From Rhizobiales bacterium TMED25 (GTDB lineage: Bacteria; Pseudomonadota; Alphaproteobacteria; Rhizobiales; TMED25), in the NCBI GenBank assembly GCA_002168075.1, contig NHCE01000005.1, forward strand, positions 378,608 to 442,607: a stretch of 64,000 nt of DNA, in the 5' to 3' direction. The notes below the pieces were generated by a model that did not search any database, was not told the DNA's origin, and saw nothing but the letters and a program-made list of their open reading frames with translations. How positions within the stretch are numbered: position 1 is the first letter of the stretch; the number at the start of each line of letters is the position of its first letter. Made by a program: the position numbers and the translations under genes. Below are positions 45,382 through 52,698 of this stretch, one piece after another.

Positions 45382-46266
45382 ATGCGTAAAATTATAATAG
45401 GATTTTGTGCTATATTATTGATGACTGTCACTTCAATAAATGCAAATGCTAAAGAGTACAAAATCGCAGTTACTGATATTCAAGGTATGGATGCCTTAAT
45501 TTCAGAATGGGGGCCATTCATTGATGCTTTATCAGAAGTAACTGGCGATTCATTCGAATTTTTTGATGTTGCAAATCAAACAGCAACAGCAGAAGCAATG
45601 AGATCAAATAGGGTTGATTTTGCGATTACTGGCCCAGCTGAGTATGTCGCCATATCAAAGCTTACTGATGGAAAAGCAATGATTGGGCTCGCGAGACCTG
45701 ATTATTACTGTGGAATTGTTGTAAAAAATTCAAGCGGCTATACTAAAGTCACAGATCTAAAAGGAACAACAGTTTCATTTGCTGGACCGGGATCAACATC
45801 CGGTCATTTTTGCCCAATGCAAGTGCTAATGGACCACGGTGTAGACCCAATGAGCGACATCAAAGTAATCCATACAAAGAAAAGCCTGCAACATACAGGT
45901 TTGGTGCGTGATGACACTCAAGCTATAGGCGTTAAAGTTAGTTCTTGGATAAAATATGACCGATCAAAAGAGCCAAACGGCAATGGAGATTATAAAGTTT
46001 TAGCACGATCAGGCGATTTGCCTTACGATATGCTTATGGCTAATGGTAATATTTCTGACTCAGAGGTAGCTAGAATAAAAGCGGCAATAGTTGACAATGA
46101 TGAGATACTTATTGCTGGTATCCTAGCAGGGCTCGATGATGAGGGTGAAATGGCTAACGATAAATATGAGGGCACAAGATTGCTCGAAGTAGATGACTCA
46201 GATTATGATGTCGTAAGAAATATGTATCGTACAGCAGGCCTTCCTGAATTCGATATCATGGACTAA
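45382..46266 (+). CDS. phnD: Periplasmic phosphonate-binding protein
   Basis: The 294-residue binding protein has a Sec signal (about 1-23, ending SINANA) and the PhnD blocks SEWGPFIDALSEVTGDSFEFF, GPAEYVAIS and SFAGPGSTSGHFCPMQVLM. It binds phosphonates such as 2-aminoethyl- or methylphosphonate. AAGGAGAAG precedes the ATG. It begins its own transcript 244 bp from the DUF1045 start and is followed by a strong hairpin before phnC. Confidence 0.93.
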   Translation: MRKIIIGFCAILLMTVTSINANAKEYKIAVTDIQGMDALISEWGPFIDALSEVTGDSFEFFDVANQTATAEAMRSNRVDFAITGPAEYVAISKLTDGKAMIGLARPDYYCGIVVKNSSGYTKVTDLKGTTVSFAGPGSTSGHFCPMQVLMDHGVDPMSDIKVIHTKKSLQHTGLVRDDTQAIGVKVSSWIKYDRSKEPNGNGDYKVLARSGDLPYDMLMANGNISDSEVARIKAAIVDNDEILIAGILAGLDDEGEMANDKYEGTRLLEVDDSDYDVVRNMYRTAGLPEFDIMD

Positions 46267-46278
46267 ATAGAAATGGGA

Positions 46279-46303
46279 TTTGGGCCGGTTAAACCGGCCC
46301 AAA
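46279..46303 (+). promoter_or_regulatory. GC-rich hairpin between phnD and phnC
   Basis: TTTGGGCCGGTT and AACCGGCCCAAA are perfect 12-bp arms around a single A (effective loop about five bases). There is no T tract, so it is more likely a 3' stabiliser of phnD mRNA or a partial attenuator than a full terminator. Such hairpins after a binding-protein gene raise its level over the permease and ATPase. Confidence 0.75.
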
Positions 46304-46312
46304 CATTTTACA

Positions 46313-47074
46313 ATGAATGCAATTGAAGTTAATAACTTATCAAAATCATATGCTGATTTTGAAGTTTTAAGAGACATTTCTTTTACAATAGAAGTAGGTG
46401 AGTCAATTGCAATTATAGGCTCAAATGGAGCGGGTAAATCAACCTTACTAAAATGCTTAACTCGAATAACTCAACCATCACAAGGTTCAATTAACGTATT
46501 CGGGGAGCCGATCTTGAAATTCAGGACAGGCGCACTGAGGAGAATGCGTTCATCCATCGGAGTAGTATTCCAAAAACATAATCTGGTACCTAGATTATCA
46601 GTTCTAACAAATGTAATTCATGGGGATATAGGTCGCTTGCACAATGTTTCAAAATTTCCACTGGCTGGGATAAGAAATTGGGGACAAATAAGTGCAAGTA
46701 ATCAAACTAGAAAAAAAGCTATGGAAGCATTAGAAATGGTGAGTTTATCTCATCTGGCCATGCAGAGAGCAGACACACTATCAGGCGGACAATCACAAAG
46801 AGTTGCGATTGCGAGAGCGCTGATGCAAAAGCCTAATATGATATTGGCTGATGAACCGGTTGCAAGTCTAGATCCCGTAGCAGCAAAAGAGGTAATGAGC
46901 CTTTTTTATGATTTGTGTAAGAATAAAAATATAACACTGATATTCACCTCACATAATGTTGAGCATGCACTTGAGTATGGTAACAAAGTGTTAGCTATAA
47001 AAAATGGTCGATTGAGTCTTTTTAAAGACTCAAACTCTTTAGAAATAAAAACTCTGCAGGCTGAATATGACTGA
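46313..47074 (+). CDS. phnC: Phosphonate ABC transporter ATP-binding protein
   Basis: The 253-residue ATPase starts MNAIEVNNLSKSY at 46313; upstream in-frame codons run through the hairpin and are not coding. Walker A GSNGAGKSTLLK, FQKHNLVPRLSVLTNVIHG (PhnC-specific), signature LSGGQSQRVAIAR, Walker B ILADEPVASLD and the His in TSHN are all present. No Shine-Dalgarno sequence precedes the start; the hairpin occupies that place. It overlaps phnE by 8 bp. Confidence 0.92.
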   Translation: MNAIEVNNLSKSYADFEVLRDISFTIEVGESIAIIGSNGAGKSTLLKCLTRITQPSQGSINVFGEPILKFRTGALRRMRSSIGVVFQKHNLVPRLSVLTNVIHGDIGRLHNVSKFPLAGIRNWGQISASNQTRKKAMEALEMVSLSHLAMQRADTLSGGQSQRVAIARALMQKPNMILADEPVASLDPVAAKEVMSLFYDLCKNKNITLIFTSHNVEHALEYGNKVLAIKNGRLSLFKDSNSLEIKTLQAEYD

Positions 47075-47954
47075 TAGTCCTATATATATAGATAAAAAAT
47101 CAGAGTTAAACAATTTACCTCGAAGATACAAGAAAATAAGTATCACTAGATATTTTATTTATTTGGCCTTGATTGTAATGGTCATTTGGTCATTCCAAGG
47201 TTCACAATTCAGCTTGGAAGGCCTGCTCGATAGCACGCAATATTTTAAAAGATTTTTGGGAGAGGCCTTTCCTTCTATTGGTATACTCGGAGAAAATGAG
47301 CATAGCATAACCTGGAAAGATACGTTTCGATACACAAGGGAATTAATTGAAACTTTCCAAATGGCGTTTACGGGTACACTGCTTGGTATAATCTTTGGCT
47401 TCATACTGGCATTATTATCATCCAAGGGTTTGCTTGGTAATTCTCGTCCCATGAGACTTGTTCAAGAAATAGTAAAGGCATTAATTTTATTATTTAGAAC
47501 TGTTCCAGATCTTGTTTGGGCCATAATTTTTGTTATGCTTGTTGGCTTAGGAGCTTTTGCAGGTACATTGACCATAATGGTTGATACTATTGGATTTTGC
47601 GGAAGATTTTTTGCAGAAGAAATGGAGGATGTTGATAAAAGTCCTGCAGATGCACTTGAAAGCTGCGGCGCAACAAAGCTTGATGCAACTTTTGCTGCAG
47701 TAGTACCCGCTGCGATGCCTGGATTAATTACAACTTCACTCTTTGCATTTGAAAAAGCTATCAGAGGATCTGTTGTTTTAGGGCTTGTTGGCGCAGGTGG
47801 AATCGGTATGAGTCTGAATGCCCTATTTAATTGGATGGCTTACGACAGAGCGATGGTGATTATAGGGATGATATTCGCTTTGATTTTTGTCGTGGAACAA
47901 ATTAGTCAATACTTGAGAAAAAAGGTTACACAAAATGAAGAAAAACGAATTTGA
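47067..47954 (+). CDS. phnE: Phosphonate ABC transporter permease
   Basis: The 295-residue permease has about six hydrophobic segments. It contains the PhnE blocks TFQMAFTGTLLGIIFGFILALL, LFRTVPDLVWAIIFVMLVGLG and the EAA-like ALESCGATKLDATFAAVVPAAMPG. A single PhnE is encoded. It overlaps phnC at the start, and the methyltransferase gene begins 20 bp before its end. Confidence 0.92.
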   Translation: MTDSPIYIDKKSELNNLPRRYKKISITRYFIYLALIVMVIWSFQGSQFSLEGLLDSTQYFKRFLGEAFPSIGILGENEHSITWKDTFRYTRELIETFQMAFTGTLLGIIFGFILALLSSKGLLGNSRPMRLVQEIVKALILLFRTVPDLVWAIIFVMLVGLGAFAGTLTIMVDTIGFCGRFFAEEMEDVDKSPADALESCGATKLDATFAAVVPAAMPGLITTSLFAFEKAIRGSVVLGLVGAGGIGMSLNALFNWMAYDRAMVIIGMIFALIFVVEQISQYLRKKVTQNEEKRI

Positions 47955-48600
47955 AACAGCCTATGAGGCCTGGAACATTGTTTGGGCTGATGAGAGGGGT
48001 AGGATGGATTGGATGGCGCCTGAACCATTTATTACGAGCAAAGTATCCTATTTGAAAGATAATGGCGTAAAAGAAATTCTTGATTTGGGTTCTGGTATTG
48101 GACGCCACAGCTTAGAACTTGCCAAAGCTGGCTTTAAAGTATCCGCCATTGATGCAAGTGAAACAGGCATCGCCTACTTAAATGAAATGGTGACAAAATA
48201 CGATCTAAAAAATATAGACACTCATATTGGATCATTTACAAACATACCATACGATGAAAACTCATTTGATGCGATTGTATCATTTAATGTAATATACCAT
48301 GGCAATCATGAGTCGGTGATTAATGCTATCAATGAAATCAAGAGAGTAATGCGTCCAGGTGGATTTTTAATAATAAGCATGCTCTCCAAAAAAAATGTAG
48401 GCTACGGGAAAGGTGAATTAGTAGCAGAAAATACATGGACAAAAGATCAGGGTAATGAGGTTGGGCACCCACATTATTATGTAAATGAGCATGATATTCT
48501 AGCCCTTTTTAAAGATTTTGAGATATATGAAATGCTGGATACTGCTCATAAAAAACCAAACTCCTATCATTGGCACATATTTTCAAAATTTTTAAAATAG
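47935..48600 (+). CDS. SAM-dependent methyltransferase in the phosphonate operon
   Basis: The 221-residue class I methyltransferase has motif I ILDLGSGIGRHSLELA, an acidic motif II in SAIDAS and the post-motif block YDENSFDAIVSFNVIYHG. It resembles TehB/UbiE-like small-molecule methyltransferases. It overlaps phnE and is almost certainly co-translated with phnDCE. The substrate is unknown; an ingested organophosphonate or its released product is possible. Confidence 0.82.
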   Translation: MKKNEFETAYEAWNIVWADERGRMDWMAPEPFITSKVSYLKDNGVKEILDLGSGIGRHSLELAKAGFKVSAIDASETGIAYLNEMVTKYDLKNIDTHIGSFTNIPYDENSFDAIVSFNVIYHGNHESVINAINEIKRVMRPGGFLIISMLSKKNVGYGKGELVAENTWTKDQGNEVGHPHYYVNEHDILALFKDFEIYEMLDTAHKKPNSYHWHIFSKFLK

Positions 48601-48636
48601 TATATTTAATTTTCTATTACTGTTAAAAATATAAAA

Positions 48637-49827
48637 ATGTTAATTTCGTCAGTGCCAATAGCGGCGATATGCACAGGAATCGCCGTTACGTTATTTTATA
48701 GTGCGTCATATTACCTATTTCCTGCATTATTAAATTTTTGGTTGGATACTCTAAGTATCTCAAAAAATAATCTTACATTCGCGTTTAGCCTATCATTATT
48801 TGTTCAGGCTTTTGCTTTTCCATTTTATGGGAGGTTAATCGATAGGGGCTATGGGTTAATTTTAATATTGATATGCCCAATTATGATTGGTTTATCTCTT
48901 CTTTATTTGAGCTATGCAGCAGAATTATACATTGTATTTCTTTCAGGATGGATATCTGTCAATTTTTTTGCTGCGGGATGTACTTATAATATGCTCTTCT
49001 CCATTATTACTATGGCCGAGAAAAAAGACACTAAAAGAACGATTATAATTATTACATTAATCGCGGGTTTTGCCAGTACTATCACCTTTCCGATCATGAC
49101 ATATTTTGCATCAACACATGGTTGGAAATTTGCAATTATGATAATTGGTATATCAATAATAATAATCGGTACCCCCATGCTATATGCAGGTATGAAAAAT
49201 TACGTCATAGTTAAAGTACCGAAAAAATTGCAAAATAATAATAAAATTTTACTACGAATTGATAGTAAGCTTTTATTATTATCTCTACCGTTTTTCCTTA
49301 TTGCCCTTAATCATCAAATGTTGGTGAGTCATATTATTCCTCTTCTGCTCGAAAAAGGGGTAGAGTTTAAAATGGCAATCATAATTGCATCTTTATTTGG
49401 CCCTTTTCAAGTTGTTGGCAGACTGATAATTTTATTTTTTAGAGAGAAAATTAGTGATACAGACTCTCTGTTTTATATTTTTTATATGACAGTAATTTCT
49501 CTCCTATTTTTGTACGTAACGCATATATCACCATCACTTGCATTTATATTTATTCTACTTGAGGCGTCAGCTTATGGGGTTACGTCAATTATATTACCCT
49601 TAATATCAAAGGATGTACTGGGAATGAGTAACTTCGGACAAAAATTCGGATATGTATCTGTATTCTATGCGCTAGGTTTATCATGTGGCCCTTGGATTGG
49701 TTCTTTAATCTGGACAAATAGCAACTACGATTTTGTAATAATCTTTATAATTCTATCGAGTCTAATTGGTCTTCTTATTTGCTATATTTTGAAATATAAG
49801 TATTTCAAATCATTACCAAAAAAGTAA
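48637..49827 (+). CDS. Major facilitator superfamily transporter
   Basis: The 396-residue protein has about 12 hydrophobic segments. Features include YGRLIDRGYG after the second pair of helices and FGPFQVVGRLIILFF in the second half, as in monocarboxylate/oxalate-formate-type MFS proteins. It follows the methyltransferase by 36 bp and may be part of the phn transcript, possibly exporting a product of phosphonate breakdown. No strong ribosome-binding sequence is visible. Confidence 0.8.
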   Translation: MLISSVPIAAICTGIAVTLFYSASYYLFPALLNFWLDTLSISKNNLTFAFSLSLFVQAFAFPFYGRLIDRGYGLILILICPIMIGLSLLYLSYAAELYIVFLSGWISVNFFAAGCTYNMLFSIITMAEKKDTKRTIIIITLIAGFASTITFPIMTYFASTHGWKFAIMIIGISIIIIGTPMLYAGMKNYVIVKVPKKLQNNNKILLRIDSKLLLLSLPFFLIALNHQMLVSHIIPLLLEKGVEFKMAIIIASLFGPFQVVGRLIILFFREKISDTDSLFYIFYMTVISLLFLYVTHISPSLAFIFILLEASAYGVTSIILPLISKDVLGMSNFGQKFGYVSVFYALGLSCGPWIGSLIWTNSNYDFVIIFIILSSLIGLLICYILKYKYFKSLPKK

Positions 49828-49944
49828 TGATTTTTTTACCGTATACGCCAAGCAATCGGCATTTTATGAAAGCAGGCTAAAATTAAAATCAAAGATGCAA
49901 CAATTTACATTGACTCTTTTGTTTAAAAAATTTTAACCAGAAAA

Positions 49945-49987
49945 TGGTACCACTGCTTGGACTCGAACCAAGGGCCGCCTGACTCAC
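49945..49987 (-). pseudogene. 3' half of a tRNA-His (GTG) gene, 5' half missing
   Basis: On the minus strand, from the anticodon GTG onward, the sequence keeps the anticodon 3' stem TCAGG, variable loop CGGCC, T-arm CTTGG-TTCGAGT-CCAAG, acceptor 3' strand CAGTGGT, discriminator A and CCA. U72 and A73 without a C73 fit the tRNA-His of the alphaproteobacterial clade that lost G-1. Position 33 is C instead of T and nothing like a D-arm lies upstream: the sequence changes abruptly into a protein-coding gene. No matching 5' half or intact copy is in the window. Confidence 0.75.
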
Positions 49988-49989
49988 GA

Positions 49990-51240
49990 TTATTCTAGGC
50001 TATAAATTGTAACAGAATTCCTCATATCATCTTCGTTTGCACTTACAAGCAAGTTACGTTGCGGAATAGCAAGTAAGCCCTCAGGTCGAAAACCTGTTGG
50101 TAATATAGTAACCAATTCTGGGTTTCTTAGATCATTTGCATTATAAACGCCAATAGCATTTGCTCTTTCAGCACCCACAAAAATATAACGTGCATCATCA
50201 TATGTTGCTACTTCAACTGACTCTGGTTCTACACCTTTTTTCTCAGCACGTCTTTCTGGCCAGTAACCTGCTGAAGCAATTAATCTTTCATAAGATGCAC
50301 CCGACTCGTATACCACGGAGCCGTCTTTGTTGAAGATTGTCCATCCACGGCTACCACCACGCTTTGCTTGACCTGGAGCTTCATGTTTATAGTCACCCTC
50401 GTTAGCAGTCGCAAAGTGCTCATTATCAATCCACTTAACTGCGTCTGGTTCTCTTCGAACATTCACAATGGTATCAACCATATTTAGTTCACCATCTTCT
50501 TTGTTATCTACGCCTTTTAATGTTACCAGTCCGGCATCAAACTCTGAAATTATATTTCCATTAGGATCAATAACCACCATCCAGTTATTCTCTTGCAGCG
50601 TTACAACGATCTCTCCTAAGTCATTAATATCAACAAATTCTGGCTCTGGATCGTTTGGAGCAATAGTTGAAAAACCAATTAGGTCCACTTTAGTAAGACT
50701 GTGATTTACTAGATTTACAATCGCCACATAGCCACCAGGGAGCTGTGGTATCTTTGCACCATTAATATCTTCGTTACGTTGATTTTCAATCGCTATTGCA
50801 GCAAAAGTTCCATCTGGACTAACTGCAACAGAGTCTGGTTGTCCGCCTAGTTCTATCCGCGCTACTTCCATTTTTGACGCCAGGTCAATAACAAGTAAGT
50901 GTCCACTTGGCTTCATATAGTTTGGTGAAGTGTTGATGCCTACAAATACTTCTCCATTTTTTATTGCTACACTAGTTGGTTCGTTACCCACGTCTATTGA
51001 GCCTAACGGCAGTGGTTTTGTTGGATCTGTAATATCAATCATACCTAATGCATTTGCAGGACCGTCACTATAAACCAGTGTCATACCATCTGCTGTTACG
51101 GCAATTATTTCTGCAGAAGTTTTACCTTGGCCAGGATTGTTTGTAGGTGTTCCAAAAATTCCAACCTCTGAGAAAGCAGAGTATGCAGAGCTTGCAAGAG
51201 CTGATGATATCAGGAGGCCTGCTGCGATAAATTTAATCAT
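49990..51240 (-). CDS. Exported choice-of-anchor I-type beta-propeller protein, probably C-terminally truncated
   Basis: The 416-residue protein has a Sec signal (about 1-22, ending SSAYSAF). Beta-propeller-like repeats follow: TSAEIIAVTADGMTLVYSDGP, LLVIDLASKMEVARIELGGQPDSVAVSPDG, EPDAVKWIDNEHFATANEGD, and GVEPESVEVATYDDARYIFVG. In related alphaproteobacterial proteins, this domain is followed by an esterase-like/phytase-type C-terminal half. Here the chain ends at a TAA just two bases before the tRNA-His fragment, so that half appears lost. It may still be a stable secreted propeller. Family comparison is from memory. Confidence 0.7.
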   Translation of the reverse strand: MIKFIAAGLLISSALASSAYSAFSEVGIFGTPTNNPGQGKTSAEIIAVTADGMTLVYSDGPANALGMIDITDPTKPLPLGSIDVGNEPTSVAIKNGEVFVGINTSPNYMKPSGHLLVIDLASKMEVARIELGGQPDSVAVSPDGTFAAIAIENQRNEDINGAKIPQLPGGYVAIVNLVNHSLTKVDLIGFSTIAPNDPEPEFVDINDLGEIVVTLQENNWMVVIDPNGNIISEFDAGLVTLKGVDNKEDGELNMVDTIVNVRREPDAVKWIDNEHFATANEGDYKHEAPGQAKRGGSRGWTIFNKDGSVVYESGASYERLIASAGYWPERRAEKKGVEPESVEVATYDDARYIFVGAERANAIGVYNANDLRNPELVTILPTGFRPEGLLAIPQRNLLVSANEDDMRNSVTIYSLE

Positions 51241-51273
51241 TACATAAGCTTCTATACTATAGGTTCATTTATG

Positions 51274-51339
51274 ATCTTATATGGTAAACGTTTAAATGAT
51301 TTTACAAATATATTTAAAAAATCTTACCATATAACGTTT
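51274..51339. repeat. Pair of 19-20-bp sites with inverted cores and direct flanks
   Basis: Read on the minus strand, the two sites are AAACGTT-ATATGGTA-AGAT (51339-51321) and AAACGTT-TACCATAT-AAGAT (51293-51274). The 8-bp cores are exact reverse complements of each other, while the flanks AAACGTT and AGAT are direct. An 11-bp perfect inverted repeat (TTATATGGTAA/TTACCATATAA) results. They lie 34 to 99 bp upstream of the propeller gene start and look like operator sites. Confidence 0.6.
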
Positions 51340-51344
51340 TTTAT

Positions 51345-51397
51345 GGATCGTCCGCGTTGCCACAGGCAGCTTAGTCTGAGGGGTACTACGCCCGATC
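51345..51397. other. GC-rich, foldable segment; possible structured RNA
   Basis: A 53-bp GC-rich island lies in very AT-rich DNA. GATCG (51346-51350) can pair with CGATC (51393-51397), closing an inner hairpin GTTGCC-ACA-GGCAGC (51356-51370) and a weaker GGG/CCC pairing near 51381-51393. It would be in the leader of the leftward propeller gene. I do not recognise a known RNA family. Confidence 0.4.
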
Positions 51398-51423
51398 ATT
51401 TTCCAGCAATAAAGAAATAAAAA

Positions 51424-51708
51424 CTAACCAAGCCAATAATCACCAATAGGCGTAATTACAGTCGTAGATGAAACATCAGCTCCAGCGTCCTCACGAGCTT
51501 TTTTGATATCGGGACGTAAACCGAATGTTTGCATAAATTCTATATCAGGAACATCCATCATTACAAATACAGATGACTCATCGGGGTTTGTACCAGCCCA
51601 TATAATTTTTGCACCATTTGCACCAGCTTCATCTTCGAGTGACCTTGCCATATCAGTCCAGGTTTTAAAGCCTTTTGATATATTCACTGTTACCAACATT
51701 TTTGGCAT
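51424..51708 (-). CDS. Small cytoplasmic protein of unknown function
   Basis: The 94-residue protein opens MPKMLVTVNISKGFKTWTDMARSLEDEAGANGAKIIWAG and contains VFVMMDVPDIEFMQTFG, a pattern of a ferredoxin-like dimeric alpha/beta barrel. Similar small proteins of the DUF3764 type exist, but I am not sure of this assignment. A GGAGG sequence precedes the start, indicating good expression. It is 58 bp from the next upstream gene on the same strand. Confidence 0.55.
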   Translation of the reverse strand: MPKMLVTVNISKGFKTWTDMARSLEDEAGANGAKIIWAGTNPDESSVFVMMDVPDIEFMQTFGLRPDIKKAREDAGADVSSTTVITPIGDYWLG

Positions 51709-51766
51709 AAAATATCCTCCTTTTTCTTCAATTGCTTTATTAAGCTTCTCTAATATTTAACTAAAA

Positions 51767-52135
51767 TTATTTTTTCATTGCATTGAACATACTTAGAGTG
51801 TCATCATAAGCTATAAATTTTAGTAACTTATCATCTTTTACTTCCATGTAGTGTCCAAAAATTGTATCCATGCCATCAGCAGTTGCTTTTGTATTTATAA
51901 AAACTTTATCACCTTCGCTGATCATTGATTCGACCGTTACTTGAAAATTGCTCCAGAGCTCAGGGACTTTCATTAATTGTTGTTGCCAACCTTCTTTATT
52001 ATGAGTTCCTGAAAATGGGTGTTTATCACCTGGGTATACGAAAACAAAGTCGTCATGTAACATATTCATGAAACCCTCCATGTCACCTTTTGCAAACAGA
52101 TCATAACCTTTTTGTACTATTTCTTTTGAGTCCAT
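51767..52135 (-). CDS. SnoaL/NTF2-like protein
   Basis: The 122-residue protein is taken from MDSKEIVQKGYDLFAKGDMEGFMNMLHDDFVFVYPG; upstream codons to 52168 are low-complexity. It is a cone-shaped NTF2-like fold used by SnoaL-type isomerases, limonene epoxide hydrolases and many unknown proteins. Catalytic residues cannot be identified safely. It lies just downstream (leftward) of an Arg tRNA gene. Confidence 0.75.
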   Translation of the reverse strand: MDSKEIVQKGYDLFAKGDMEGFMNMLHDDFVFVYPGDKHPFSGTHNKEGWQQQLMKVPELWSNFQVTVESMISEGDKVFINTKATADGMDTIFGHYMEVKDDKLLKFIAYDDTLSMFNAMKK

Positions 52136-52317
52136 AATTTTTTCCTTTTTTTTGTAGAGAATACACATGTATCATTCTTTTGTTGCATATTTATTACTGA
52201 GGTAAAAAATTTGTGAGAAAGTTAGATACTTATTTATACCTGATTCTGCTTTAAGGGAAAGGCAACAATTACGATTGTAATAGTTATTTAACAAGAATCA
52301 TTTAAAGAAAAAAACTT

Positions 52318-52394
52318 TGGTGAGGACGACAGGATTTGAACCTGTGACCCCCAGATTAGGAATCTGGTGCTCTATCCTACTGAGCTACGCCCCC
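52318..52394 (-). tRNA. tRNA-Arg (CCT)
   Basis: On the minus strand the acceptor GGGGGCG pairs with CGTCCTC (two G-U pairs). The D-arm is GCTCAGTAGGATAGAGC, the anticodon loop TTCCTAA has CCT, the T-loop is TTCAAAT, and the discriminator is A with encoded CCA. Length 77 nt. This tRNA is a frequent integration site, but here it is intact. Confidence 0.96.
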
Positions 52395-52698
52395 ATTCTC
52401 AAATAATAGCAAATATTACTATCATGTCTATTAACTTATCTGCGATATATTCTCAGATAGAAATTTCGAAGGTAATGAAATTGAAGTTTATAAAATCCTA
52501 CAGACGCTTCTGTAAGGGCATCGCTAAATTAGTGAAAGACTAGTCTGAAAGTATTGACTTGCAATGAATCTTGCTACTTAACCTTCAATAAAAAAAGAGG
52601 CATTGAGTCTCCCAATGCCTCTAAAATAAATTTACAGTAACAATTTATAGTCAATAGACTATAAGCAAATATTGTGGTCGAGAGGGGCTTAAAATCCC
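52395..52698. other. 304-bp region between tRNA-Arg and znuA
   Basis: It holds the znuA terminator at 52588-52622 and otherwise no gene or RNA that I can support. The tRNA-Arg promoter must lie just right of 52394. Confidence 0.5.
52588..52622 (-). terminator. Intrinsic terminator of znuA
   Basis: On the minus strand AGAGGCATTG pairs perfectly with CAATGCCTCT (10 bp) over a 7-base loop, followed by a run of T residues (TTTTTTTATT). It sits about 80 bp downstream of the znuA stop. Confidence 0.9.

Noticed and set aside
49945..49987. tRNA fragment considered as a functional tRNA interrupted by a group I intron.
   Set aside because: No 5' tRNA half occurs upstream on the same strand within the window and the intervening DNA is a protein gene without intron core motifs that I can see.
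51345..51397. Structured segment considered as part of a two-piece tmRNA because of GACTAAGC and GTAGTACC-like words.
   Set aside because: The words are in the wrong order for tmRNA, no tag reading frame or matching tRNA-like end with G3-U70 is nearby, and the 49945 fragment fits tRNA-His better.
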